Positions 6,788-13,141 of a DNA stretch of 34,950 bases are shown here, one piece after another. Origin of the DNA: a virus; IMG/VR virus record IMGVR_UViG_3300028399_000021, positions 1 through 34,950 of that record; one strand, given 5' to 3'. A program made the translations under genes and the position numbers. Numbering within the stretch: the stretch's first letter is position 1; the number at the start of each line of letters is the position of its first letter. The notes below the pieces were generated by a model. That model was not told where the DNA came from, did not search any database, and was given only the letters and a program-made list of their open reading frames with translations.

Positions 6788-7730
6788 CTGTCTCCTCCTG
6801 CTTCCAGTGGAGTCGGAACACCCTCGTGGTCCGCTCCGACGTGTACTGCTCGGCGATGTCGGGTCGTTCGGCTTTCAGGCGGCGGGTGTCGATGATGCGG
6901 CGGGTCTGCGCCCGCCACGACACCGCCCGCACACCATCCACCGTCCCCACCTGCGCCTCCCGCAACCGGTCTTTGATCTGCGCCTCCAACCAGTCCCGAC
7001 GGCGGGACAGCTCGTCGAGACGGCGCCGCACGTCGGCCAACTCTGCGACCAGCTCACCGTCCACCTCCACCTCGCCGTCGCCGTCGTCGGGCCACACCTG
7101 GCCGAGGAGCCGGTTGTCGTCGGCGGCCACCGGCGGCGCCACCCCCGCCTCCACATGGTCGAACCAGAAGCTGCGGGCGGCGTCGATCAACGCGGTCTGG
7201 TCTTCGGGGTCGGCGGCGACGGTGTGCACGTCGAGGCGGCGGCCCTGATGCAACACGACGACATGGGCGGTCGACACGCCGAGGACGGCCATCTGCCACT
7301 GCACCTGACAGACGTAGTGGGCGGGCGGCCCGTCCGGCCACCCCTTCGACGAATCCAGTTTGACTTCGACGACCGCCTCCACGTCGGCGAGCTCGGTGCT
7401 GCCGCGGGGGACGGCGAGACCGTCGACGGTGCACATCATCCACGGCTCATCCACCCGGCGGAACAGCCCGCCCCGATGGATCGTCGAGAGGCCAGAGCGG
7501 CGGCCCCATTCGTCCATGACGGCGTCCTCCAGGAGCCGGCCCCACAGCATCGGCTCCGACTCGTCGATGTCGTCCAGAGCGCCGGTTTTGTCGGCCCACA
7601 CGCCGAACGGGGTGTTCCAGGGGGAGAGGCCGACGACGGCGGCGACGTCGGAGCCGCCGATCCCTTCCCGCCGCAGCTTCAACCACTCGTCACGGCTGTG
7701 GTAGGGGACGGGGATGCCGGTGAACGTCAT
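6780..7730 (-). CDS. YqaJ-type (lambda exonuclease-like) recombination nuclease
   Basis: 316 residues from the ATG at 7730 (TGATG overlap with the WhiB gene). YqaJ nucleases resect double-strand ends to feed an annealase. Motifs: GIGGSDVAAVVGLSPW (about 23-38), GRLLEDAV, CTVDGLA with D103, VEVKL giving the E122-x-K124 pair, and a YVCQVQWQM block. About 130 extra residues follow the nuclease core, with a basic coiled coil (ADVRRRLDELSRRRDWLEAQ). It acts with the downstream RecT. Confidence 0.92.
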   Translation of the reverse strand: MTFTGIPVPYHSRDEWLKLRREGIGGSDVAAVVGLSPWNTPFGVWADKTGALDDIDESEPMLWGRLLEDAVMDEWGRRSGLSTIHRGGLFRRVDEPWMMCTVDGLAVPRGSTELADVEAVVEVKLDSSKGWPDGPPAHYVCQVQWQMAVLGVSTAHVVVLHQGRRLDVHTVAADPEDQTALIDAARSFWFDHVEAGVAPPVAADDNRLLGQVWPDDGDGEVEVDGELVAELADVRRRLDELSRRRDWLEAQIKDRLREAQVGTVDGVRAVSWRAQTRRIIDTRRLKAERPDIAEQYTSERTTRVFRLHWKQEETDG

Positions 7731-8017
7731 CAGCACGCCTTCATCCGCATCGACATGGCAGCTTCCCGGGCCGCCCACACGTCGGCGGCGGTGACTGTGC
7801 CCCGCCGGATCGCCCGCCGATCCGACACCGACGTCCCACCCCACACACCGGCCTCGTCGTAATGACTGGACAGGTTGGAGAGGCACCAGTCGAGACATTC
7901 GGCCCGCACCGGACAGGGCAGGCACAGCTCCAACGCCTCCCAAATCGACTCCCCCACCCCGGGAAAGAACACCTCGATGGGGACGCCGGCACACGGAGCC
8001 TCGTCCCGCCAACTCAC
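7730..8017 (-). CDS. WhiB-family iron-sulfur regulator
   Basis: 95 residues from a GTG at 8017 (GTGA overlap). WhiB proteins are actinobacterial [4Fe-4S] transcription factors that bind the principal sigma factor. The four cluster cysteines are present (C9, C32, C35, C41; CxxC then x5 C), followed by GVWGG at 57-61 and a basic RRAIRRG segment. Phage WhiB proteins are known from mycobacteriophages, where some interfere with host WhiB function. It supports an actinobacterial host and may shift host transcription early in infection. Confidence 0.9.
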   Translation of the reverse strand: MSWRDEAPCAGVPIEVFFPGVGESIWEALELCLPCPVRAECLDWCLSNLSSHYDEAGVWGGTSVSDRRAIRRGTVTAADVWAAREAAMSMRMKAC

Positions 8018-8208
8018 GGCACCCTCTCCGCTGCACGCCAGTCGGCGAGGACCGCCGCCGCACCCTTCGCCATCCCGGCAGCGATATACCGTGCCTGCGA
8101 CTCCGCATCGGACGTATCCGGCACGAAGAACACGACCTCGACCCGAGCCAACGGCCCCACCTGGGAGACGGTCACGTCCGGGTCGAACAACACCTGCTGC
8201 ACCGTCAC
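8014..8208 (-). CDS. Hypothetical early protein
   Basis: 64 residues from a GTG at 8208 (GTGA overlap), with an AGGAGG site about 7 bases upstream. Two beta-type segments (VSQVGPLARVEVVFFVPD) precede a helix (AGMAKGAAAVLADWRAAE). Function unknown. Confidence 0.66.
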   Translation of the reverse strand: MTVQQVLFDPDVTVSQVGPLARVEVVFFVPDTSDAESQARYIAAGMAKGAAAVLADWRAAERVP

Positions 8209-8465
8209 AGAAGCACCTCCTGCGGGGTGTCGGTCGACGCCAACCAGCGGCGAAACGCCGCCACATCGGCCTCGGTCACCGCCCTCGACGCCCCCACCAG
8301 CATCAGCGACACCAGCACCGCCGGGCCGGCACGCATCCCCCACCTGACCCCACAGTGCCGCCACCACACCACACCACGGTCCGGCATCACCGTCACCTCC
8401 GACGGCTCCAACCGGACCGTCGACCGGCAGACAGGACACGGAGCCAACACCACAGACATCGTCAT
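8205..8465 (-). CDS. Zinc-ribbon-like early protein
   Basis: 86 residues; ATG 8465 overlaps the previous stop (ATGA), with a second ATG at 8459. It has CPVC near residue 10 and WWRHCGVRWG near 34-43, a partial zinc ribbon. This is followed by a hydrophobic helix (GPAVLVSLMLVGASRA) that may be buried or membrane-associated. Function unknown. Confidence 0.65.
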   Translation of the reverse strand: MTMSVVLAPCPVCRSTVRLEPSEVTVMPDRGVVWWRHCGVRWGMRAGPAVLVSLMLVGASRAVTEADVAAFRRWLASTDTPQEVLL

Positions 8466-8734
8466 CCTTCGATGGGCAGCGACACCCGGCCGTGACGGCG
8501 GTCGTCGACCCGACGCAGCTCGTCCGCGACCCTGCCCACCAGATCCTCCGGACACCGCATCACGTTGGACACCTTCAACGTCCAGACCGTCTCGACGGTG
8601 CCGTCGTCTCCGAAGCGGCGGGTTTCGGACACGACCTCGCCGTGCACCAGCCCGGTCATCCACTCGCCCGGCACCACCTCGTCCACGTCCGACGCCAACT
8701 CGACCGCCCCCGACAGCCTCAACCGTTCACCCAT
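8462..8734 (-). CDS. Hypothetical early protein
   Basis: 90 residues, with GGAGGAG upstream of the ATG at 8734. The composition is beta-rich with an acidic N-terminus and a basic C-terminus (ELRRVDDRRHGR). No motif recognised; it overlaps both neighbours. Confidence 0.66.
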   Translation of the reverse strand: MGERLRLSGAVELASDVDEVVPGEWMTGLVHGEVVSETRRFGDDGTVETVWTLKVSNVMRCPEDLVGRVADELRRVDDRRHGRVSLPIEG

Positions 8735-8873
8735 CCGACTCCTCCTCCATCCACATCTCGTACAGCAGCCCCCACACCACAGCGACGGCCGGCAGGGTCA
8801 GCCAGGCGGCACCCGTCCACATCGCCTGGACGGCCACGACCAGGACGACGGCGGCGGCGACGGGACGCCACAT
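8727..8873 (-). CDS. 48-aa two-span membrane protein
   Basis: The ATG at 8873 shares its A with the previous TGA (TGATG). Two hydrophobic spans (about 5-21 and 24-41) with a tryptophan-rich boundary are followed by an acidic tail (MEEESDG). Probably an inner-membrane hairpin made early; role unknown. Confidence 0.62.
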   Translation of the reverse strand: MWRPVAAAVVLVVAVQAMWTGAAWLTLPAVAVVWGLLYEMWMEEESDG

Positions 8874-9085
8874 CACCCCACCCCCGCACAGCTGCGGCAG
8901 ACCAGCCCGGCCGCCGCTCGGACGAACAGCCCCGCCGCCACACCGCACGTCGGACAGACCGCCAGCCCCATGTGGTCGACGGTGACGGCCGCCCCTACAG
9001 GGGGCTGGGAGCCCACATCCCGAGAACGGGAGTCGAGTGCCTGCAGGTCTCCCGGACCGTCACCGTCCACCACACCGAACCTCAC
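8873..9085 (-). CDS. Small zinc-ribbon protein
   Basis: 70 residues from a GTG at 9085 (GTGA overlap), with GGGGGTGG upstream. The last third is a two-knuckle zinc ribbon, CPTCG and CRSCAG. The N-terminal half is polar and probably unstructured. One of several tiny CxxC proteins in this operon. Confidence 0.62.
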   Translation of the reverse strand: MRFGVVDGDGPGDLQALDSRSRDVGSQPPVGAAVTVDHMGLAVCPTCGVAAGLFVRAAAGLVCRSCAGVG

Positions 9086-9354
9086 CGTCCACCCCCGAAC
9101 AACCACGACCTGACCGGCTCCGCCACATGCGCCACCGGCTCACCCACCGCAGCCTCGAACGCCGCCACATGCCCCGCCATCCACCACCAGCGGGCCCGAG
9201 CATCCGGCCACAGCTCCGCATCCGGCGACGGGAGACTGTCAGCGATCGCCTCCAACACGTCCGCCCGGCCGGCCGCCCTCCCGGCCCGAAACACCAACCA
9301 GAACCCGGCGGCAGCCACCACAGCGGACACGGCCACCTGGACCAGCTCACCCAC
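9082..9354 (-). CDS. Single-span membrane protein
   Basis: 90 residues from a GTG at 9354, with GGGAGG 9 bases upstream. The N-terminal hydrophobic stretch (about 4-23) forms one membrane span or signal anchor, followed by RAGRAAGR, so the C-terminal domain is probably cytoplasmic. The remainder is helical and Trp-rich (ARWWWMAGHVAAFEAAVG). Function unknown. Confidence 0.62.
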   Translation of the reverse strand: MGELVQVAVSAVVAAAGFWLVFRAGRAAGRADVLEAIADSLPSPDAELWPDARARWWWMAGHVAAFEAAVGEPVAHVAEPVRSWLFGGGR

Positions 9355-9595
9355 GGAAGACCACCTCCCGGCCGGCCGGTGGGCCGCCACCCCAATGCGC
9401 CGCCGCCCACTCCCAACAGGCCACACACAGCCGCACCCCTGCCAGGCGGCGGGCCGCCGTCGGCCAGCCACACCATGCACATGGTTCGGCGGGGTCGGGC
9501 ACCGTCGCCCCCCGGACGGACGACGGAACGCCGCACGGCTGGGAGGGGGAATCGGCGATGCGACGTTGCGGATGCCCGACCCCACCGAAACTCAC
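9347..9595 (-). CDS. Small zinc-ribbon protein
   Basis: 82 residues from a GTG at 9595 overlapping the Cro-like stop (GTGA), with GGGAGG 4 bases upstream. It carries CAWCGWP and CVACWEW knuckles. The first 35 residues are low-complexity. Second gene of the leftward early operon; role unknown. Confidence 0.62.
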   Translation of the reverse strand: MSFGGVGHPQRRIADSPSQPCGVPSSVRGATVPDPAEPCAWCGWPTAARRLAGVRLCVACWEWAAAHWGGGPPAGREVVFRG

Positions 9596-9828
9596 GATGC
9601 CTCCCGCTCCGCAGCGGCCGCCTGGCGATGCCACTCGGCGATCGTCTGCTTCGACACGTTCGCCACCCCGTCGGTGACCTCGGCGAGACGGCGGGAGATC
9701 CACGCATACGACCGGTGATCGTCCACCTGGTCGAGGATCCAGCCGTCGAGGGTGATACCGAGATCCCGCCTCAGGAGACGGTCGATGGTGGCCTTGAGAC
9801 CCCGGTCGTGGCTCGAGATGTTTCCCAT
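9592..9828 (-). CDS. Cro-like helix-turn-helix protein
   Basis: 78 residues, first gene of the leftward early operon. Residues about 40-68 (SYAWISRRLAE, then NVSKQTIAEWHRQ) read as a helix-turn-helix with the recognition helix at the end. The ATG at 9828 has no Shine-Dalgarno sequence, and the best promoter places the transcript start about 3 bases upstream, so the mRNA is probably leaderless. Divergent from the XRE repressor, it is in the classic place for a Cro or early activator. Confidence 0.72.
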   Translation of the reverse strand: MGNISSHDRGLKATIDRLLRRDLGITLDGWILDQVDDHRSYAWISRRLAEVTDGVANVSKQTIAEWHRQAAAAEREAS

Positions 9829-9837
9829 GACGGCAGA

Positions 9838-9866
9838 AACTTACCGTATCGGGAAGTTCTCGTCAA
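9838..9866 (-). promoter_or_regulatory. Leftward early promoter
   Basis: Minus-strand -35 TTGACG (9866-9861), 17-base spacer, -10 TAAGTT (9843-9838). Predicted start near 9831, immediately before the ATG at 9828. The -10 lies inside the left arm of the 10-bp inverted repeat, so a bound repressor would block it. Confidence 0.5.
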
Positions 9867-9883
9867 GTACTTTCCCTCCGGCA

Positions 9884-9913
9884 TTGACAAGAAGTTATCC
9901 ACAACGGTAAGTT
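9884..9913 (+). promoter_or_regulatory. Rightward repressor promoter
   Basis: Perfect -35 TTGACA at 9884-9889, then an 18-base spacer to TAAGTT at 9908-9913 (or 17 to GTAAGT). The -10 is weak and is contained in the right operator arm, consistent with autoregulation. It drives the XRE repressor and probably the integrase. Confidence 0.5.
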
Positions 9914-9940
9914 GTTGACACAGGCGGCACGGGAGGAGCA

Positions 9941-10249
9941 ATGAAGGAACACACACCAGCCAAAGCGATCAAAGCCGGCAGAGCCCTCGCAGGACAGACC
10001 CAGGCAGACCTCGCCCGCGCCCTCGAAGAGGCCACCGGCGAGCACTGGACCAGCATCATGGTGACGAAGCTGGAGCGGGGCGACCGCAAACTCACGGTCG
10101 ATCTGCTGTTGACGATCGCGCAGATCCAAGAGCTGCCGATCGAGTTCTACCTGTACGGTCCGGCTGCTACCGTCACCAACCGCGGCCCAGATCGCGCTAA
10201 TCCGGGTTCTCTCGATCCGGCCGCCGCCGCCGTTAGCGTCGCCGCCTAA
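9941..10249 (+). CDS. XRE-family repressor
   Basis: 102 residues, with GGGAGGAG 4 bases upstream of the ATG. Residues about 8-66 form a typical XRE/lambda-repressor-type helix-turn-helix domain (GQTQADLARALEEATG, then IMVTKLERGDRKLTVD). The C-terminal ~35 residues are short and Ala/Pro-rich, with no peptidase domain. It is therefore not a LexA-like self-cleaving repressor. It likely maintains lysogeny from the operators upstream. Confidence 0.82.
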   Translation: MKEHTPAKAIKAGRALAGQTQADLARALEEATGEHWTSIMVTKLERGDRKLTVDLLLTIAQIQELPIEFYLYGPAATVTNRGPDRANPGSLDPAAAAVSVAA

Positions 10250-10264
10250 AGCTCCGACCCTCCG

Positions 10265-11098
10265 ATGCCGATACATATCGGTGGAGTGGGAGACGCGTTC
10301 GCACGGCATCTCGTCGGGCTGGGGCTGGCAGACAGCACCATCCGCAACTACACGGCGAAGGTCGCCGCAGCCGCCGCATGGCTCGCCGAACACCGCGGCG
10401 TCGACCTCCACACCGCCGGCGCCGACGACATCCGCGCCTACAGCCGCACCACCCCCAACACGGCGTCCACCCGGCGGCAGCTGCGGGTCGCCCTCTCCCA
10501 CTGGTGGCAGTGGACCGGCAGACACGACCCGCCCGTCGGCGCCGTCCGCGTCCCACCCAAACGCCGAGGCGTCTGCCGCGCCCTCGAACCGGACGAAGCC
10601 CGCGCCGTCGTCAAAACCGCCCTCGGCTGGCGACCCGAAGGGCTCGCCGTTCTCTGCGGCCTCTACCTCGCCCTACGCGCCTCCGAAATCGCCGGCCTGC
10701 GTTGGGACCAGTTCGCCCCCGACCTCACCTGGGTCACCATCACCGGCAAACGGGACGTCACCGCCGACCTGCCCGTCCACCCCATCCTCGCCGGCGAGCT
10801 CGCCGAGGCGCAGACCGCCTGGCGGTGGCTGTTCCCCGGCTCCCGCGGCCGAGCCCACGTCCACCCCGGCACCATCTGGACCTGGTCGGTGCGGGTCTGC
10901 CAGGCCGCCGGCGTCGGCCATGTGGAGCCGCACCGGCTGCGGCACACGGCGTTGGCGACCGCCAACGACCGGCTCGGCGACCTCCGCGCCGTGAGCCTCT
11001 TCGCCCGCCACGCCAGGGTGGAGACGACCATGATCTACACCCGCACCACCGCCCGCAAACTCCAAGCCGTCGTCGAATCGCTCGACTACATGACGTGA
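10265..11098 (+). CDS. int: Tyrosine recombinase (phage integrase)
   Basis: 277 residues. The N-terminal SAM-like core-binding domain covers about 10-95 and the catalytic domain about 105-270. Catalytic residues are all visible: R138 (LALRASEIAGLRW), K162 in the beta hairpin (ITGKRD), H223 and R226 (PHRLRHT), H249 and Y258 (MIYTR). It is compact and Xer-like, without a long arm-binding domain. The start could be ATG 10265 or GTG 10286, the latter with GGTGGA just upstream. It should integrate the phage into the host chromosome; no attP can be assigned. Confidence 0.93.
   Translation: MPIHIGGVGDAFARHLVGLGLADSTIRNYTAKVAAAAAWLAEHRGVDLHTAGADDIRAYSRTTPNTASTRRQLRVALSHWWQWTGRHDPPVGAVRVPPKRRGVCRALEPDEARAVVKTALGWRPEGLAVLCGLYLALRASEIAGLRWDQFAPDLTWVTITGKRDVTADLPVHPILAGELAEAQTAWRWLFPGSRGRAHVHPGTIWTWSVRVCQAAGVGHVEPHRLRHTALATANDRLGDLRAVSLFARHARVETTMIYTRTTARKLQAVVESLDYMT
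10268..10281. promoter_or_regulatory. Palindrome over the integrase start
   Basis: CCGATA and TATCGG flank a 2-base centre, directly over the first codons after ATG 10265 and upstream of the alternative GTG 10286. It could be a regulator binding site for integrase expression. Confidence 0.3.
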
Positions 11099-11117
11099 CC
11101 GCCGATAGGATCAGGTC

Positions 11118-11240
11118 ATGGTGGATCCTCGAGATCGTCCCTGGTGGGTGACGGTGCTGTGGTGGGTGGCGGCGGTTGTGATGCTGCTGGCGATGGCAGC
11201 GGCGGTCGTGTGGGACCAGCTGCGCATCTGGCTCGGCTGA
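11118..11240 (+). CDS. 40-aa single-span membrane peptide
   Basis: Begins 19 bp after the integrase stop. A Trp-rich N-terminus (RDRPWWVTVLWW) leads into one hydrophobic span (about 11-32), with a short C-terminal tail. The ribosome site is weak. Tiny membrane peptides next to the integrase may act in lysogenic conversion or exclusion; here that is only a guess. Confidence 0.5.
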   Translation: MVDPRDRPWWVTVLWWVAAVVMLLAMAAAVVWDQLRIWLG

Positions 11241-11267
11241 CCGGCTGTACTTGAGGTCGACGCGACT

Positions 11268-11289
11268 GGCCCCCGCCAGAGCGGGGGCC
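11268..11289 (+). terminator. Hairpin terminator after the integrase unit
   Basis: Nine-base perfect stem GGCCCCCGC / GCGGGGGCC with a 4-base loop, 28 bp after the 40-aa gene. There is no T-run, which is usual for actinobacterial terminators. The remaining intergenic DNA to 11446 holds the next promoter and could include attP, which cannot be located without host sequence. Confidence 0.62.
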
Positions 11290-11381
11290 GCCTTGCAGGT
11301 CCGGGCCTGCGCAGGTGGCTCCTGACCTTAGTACGGGTTCGAGACCGCGAAAACTTTCCTCCCGGATTCTGTTCGCAGGGC

Positions 11382-11410
11382 TTGACAGATACGGCCCTAT
11401 CCGTCATACT
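11382..11410 (+). promoter_or_regulatory. Sigma-70-type promoter for the 11447-12432 unit
   Basis: Consensus -35 TTGACA at 11382-11387, exactly 17 bases, then CATACT at 11405-11410 (4 of 6). The predicted start is near 11417. The 9-mer TGACAGATA occurs at 11383-11391, over the -35, and again at 11423-11431, just past the start, a spacing that suggests operator sites. Confidence 0.65.
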
Positions 11411-11446
11411 GTTAGTAGACGCTGACAGATAAAGAGGAGCGAGCAG

Positions 11447-11707
11447 ATGACCACCAGCACTACCACCGTCACCGTCGAAGTCGTCAAGGGCCGCAACTTC
11501 TCGAAGGGCGTGAAGTACGCCAAGCGGTTCGGCGGCCGCTTCGACTCCGCCACCAAGACCTGGCAGATCCCCGCCGACAAGCTGCCCCCCACCAAGGCTC
11601 TCGCCGTCTACGGGCTGCGGCTCGTGGCCGGCGGCGGATGCGGCCTGTGGACTGACGACCAGGGCTGCCCCCTCCACGGCGAAGCCTGCGCAGAGGGGAA
11701 GGTCTGA
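11447..11707 (+). CDS. Small protein with GGRFD..TKTW motif
   Basis: 86 residues, with GAGGAG 7 bases upstream. The core KYAKRFGGRFDSATKTW (about 23-39) resembles the short module seen in DUF5710 and HARP-like domains (Lys, Gly-Gly-Arg, Asp, Lys-x-Trp), a nucleic-acid-associated motif. This is a similarity in pattern only. The tail (CGLWTDDQGCPLHGEAC) has three Cys and one His that may bind a metal. It is first in a two-gene unit with its own promoter, so it may be expressed in the prophage. Confidence 0.72.
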   Translation: MTTSTTTVTVEVVKGRNFSKGVKYAKRFGGRFDSATKTWQIPADKLPPTKALAVYGLRLVAGGGCGLWTDDQGCPLHGEACAEGKV

Positions 11708-12432
11708 TGGCCACCGTCCTCATCATCAGCCCCGTCGACGACGTCTCATATCGGGACGTCGTCGACGGCTTGGCGCCTCCGGACTGCGGGACGGTGGAGC
11801 AGCGCCGCAGCGTCGCCAGGACAGCAGCAGCCGCCCACGCCGACCTCGTCGCCGAACGGTGCAGGCAGGCGCCAGATGCGCCGTGGGACGAAGTGCAGAT
11901 CATGGAACCCCACGAGGTGGCGACATGGCGGAGCCTCCACCCCCGCGACATCGTGCTGCAGGGAGGAGACCTCGACGGCTACTGGTCCGACTGGCTGGAC
12001 GCAGCCGCCGACGACGCCTGGCAGGACGTCGACATCCAAGCAGCCCTCGACGAGGCCGGTATCCGCCGGTATGCGAGCATCGACGCTCTGGCCCGGGACG
12101 TCGCCGCCGAATACCGCTGCGAGGTCGGGGAGCGGCTGGTGTCGATGGCCGCCGACTATGCGATGCGCCGCTGGCAAGGGTGGACACCCGACTGGGATGT
12201 CCTGCAGCGTCTCCGCGGCGACCTCGAGGTCGTGTCCCGGCTGGTGACGGCGGAGATGATCGCCGACCGGGCCGGGGTGACGACCAACACGGTGCATGTG
12301 TGGAGGCGCCGACATCAGGGGTTTCCGCCACCGTTGGCCGAGTTGGGGCAACTGTTGGTGTGGCGGTGGGAGGATGTGGAGCCGTGGCTGGCGGTGGAGC
12401 GTCGGCCCGGCCGGCCCCGCAGAGGCGGGTAG
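11707..12432 (+). CDS. HTH protein, possible excisionase/regulator
   Basis: 241 residues; TGATG overlap with the previous gene. The N-terminal ~170 residues are acidic, mostly helical and unrecognised. The C-terminal ~60 residues form an excisionase/AlpA-like winged helix: VTAEMIADRAGVTTNTVHVW, then FPPP.....LLVWRWEDVEPWL, including the typical segment that ends with a Trp-rich helix. The basic tail RRPGRPRRGG may contact DNA. Being near the integrase, it may be a directionality factor or a regulator of the late region. Confidence 0.72.
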   Translation: MATVLIISPVDDVSYRDVVDGLAPPDCGTVEQRRSVARTAAAAHADLVAERCRQAPDAPWDEVQIMEPHEVATWRSLHPRDIVLQGGDLDGYWSDWLDAAADDAWQDVDIQAALDEAGIRRYASIDALARDVAAEYRCEVGERLVSMAADYAMRRWQGWTPDWDVLQRLRGDLEVVSRLVTAEMIADRAGVTTNTVHVWRRRHQGFPPPLAELGQLLVWRWEDVEPWLAVERRPGRPRRGG

Positions 12433-12449
12433 GGGCGGTCTGGACGCGG

Positions 12450-12483
12450 AGAGACCCCCGGCCAGCACCGGCCGGGGGTCTCT
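12450..12483. terminator. Bidirectional terminator between convergent units
   Basis: Perfect 14-base stem (AGAGACCCCCGGCC and its complement) with a 6-base loop. It lies 18 bp after the plus-strand stop at 12432 and 27 bp after the minus-strand stop at 12511. It would end both the lysogeny unit and the late operon. Confidence 0.8.
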
Positions 12484-12510
12484 GCTGCCCTGGAGGAGAC
12501 GGGCGGAGGG

Positions 12511-12948
12511 TCAGTAGGTGGGTGGCTTGTCGGCGAGACCGACCGACAGGATCCTGTTCACCCACGGCCACCGTCTACCGGCTTCGTTGAGGAGGCCGGC
12601 GACGACGCCGACGAGGAGGGCGAAGGCGGCCGCCTCGAGGGCCGTCCGGTCGACCTGCACCCCTTGGGCGGCGATCCAGTCCAACACGGGTGTCGCCCAT
12701 GTCAGCAGGGCGGCGACGATCACCTGGATGATGGTTTTGATGGCGGAGATGGCTACGTCTCGGACGGTCATGTTTGCTCCTTGGTCGATGATGGTTGCGT
12801 CGTGGTGGGGGACGAGGTGGGAGGTGCCGCAGATGCGGCAGGTGAGCCAGAGGGCGACGACGACACCGGCTTGGAGGATGGGGTCGGCGTCTGCGGTGTC
12901 GGAGGGGCAGCCTGGGCGGGGACAGACCGCGGCGGCCGTCCACGTCAT
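12511..12948 (-). CDS. Zinc-ribbon plus holin-like protein with internal start
   Basis: 145 residues from ATG 12948 (ATGA overlap). Residues 1-59 hold a zinc ribbon (C9, C14, C37, C40). Residues 60-145 look like a complete small holin with two hydrophobic helices: about 69-87, then a hydrophobic stretch around 105-122. An internal ATG at 12771 has its own AAGGAG site 5-6 bases upstream and would make the 86-residue holin alone. So this is either a true fusion or a dual-start gene. Position after the endolysin supports a lysis role. Confidence 0.7.
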   Translation of the reverse strand: MTWTAAAVCPRPGCPSDTADADPILQAGVVVALWLTCRICGTSHLVPHHDATIIDQGANMTVRDVAISAIKTIIQVIVAALLTWATPVLDWIAAQGVQVDRTALEAAAFALLVGVVAGLLNEAGRRWPWVNRILSVGLADKPPTY

Positions 12949-13085
12949 ATGCGGTCGACGCCGTCGGGACAGTGGACGGGGATCGTCGCCGGGTCGACGA
13001 GGAGGTGCACGGCCTGGCAGGTGCAGCGGAGCCACCAGGAGACGGTGACGCCGTCGCCGTCGGTGGAGCGATGTCTGGCGGTCAT
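12945..13085 (-). CDS. 46-aa Cys-containing protein
   Basis: The ATG at 13085 and the stop at 12945 both overlap neighbours as ATGA. It has CTC at 21-23 and HC at 38-39, a possible compact metal site. Codon choice is strongly GC3, as in the neighbours. Function unknown; part of the lysis cluster. Confidence 0.55.
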   Translation of the reverse strand: MTARHRSTDGDGVTVSWWLRCTCQAVHLLVDPATIPVHCPDGVDRI

Positions 13086-13141
13086 CTCATTCCGGCGAGG
13101 ACGACGAGGCCGATGACGACGATGGCGAGGAGACACCACAT
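13082..13141 (-). CDS. 19-aa single-span membrane peptide
   Basis: ATG 13141 shares its A with the upstream TGA, and its own TGA overlaps the next ATG, so it is embedded in an unbroken coupled series. Nearly the whole peptide is one hydrophobic helix (LLAIVVIGLVVLAG) with an Arg end. It may be a lysis accessory or holin regulator. Confidence 0.5.
   Translation of the reverse strand: MWCLLAIVVIGLVVLAGMR

Larger units (their letters stand above)
9838..9913. promoter_or_regulatory. Operator pair: 10-bp inverted repeat in the genetic switch
   Basis: AACTTACCGT at 9838-9847 is repeated inverted (ACGGTAAGTT) at 9904-9913, 56 bp apart. Partial half-sites (GGAAGTTC, AAGTACTT, AAGAAGTT) lie between. 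The arms cover the -10 region of both divergent promoters. Likely target of the XRE repressor and/or the Cro-like protein. Confidence 0.6.

Noticed and set aside
11330-11350. tRNA T-arm-like GGGTTCGAGACC
   Set aside because: The stem does not pair properly and no acceptor or anticodon arm is present. It might be part of attP, but that cannot be shown without host sequence.
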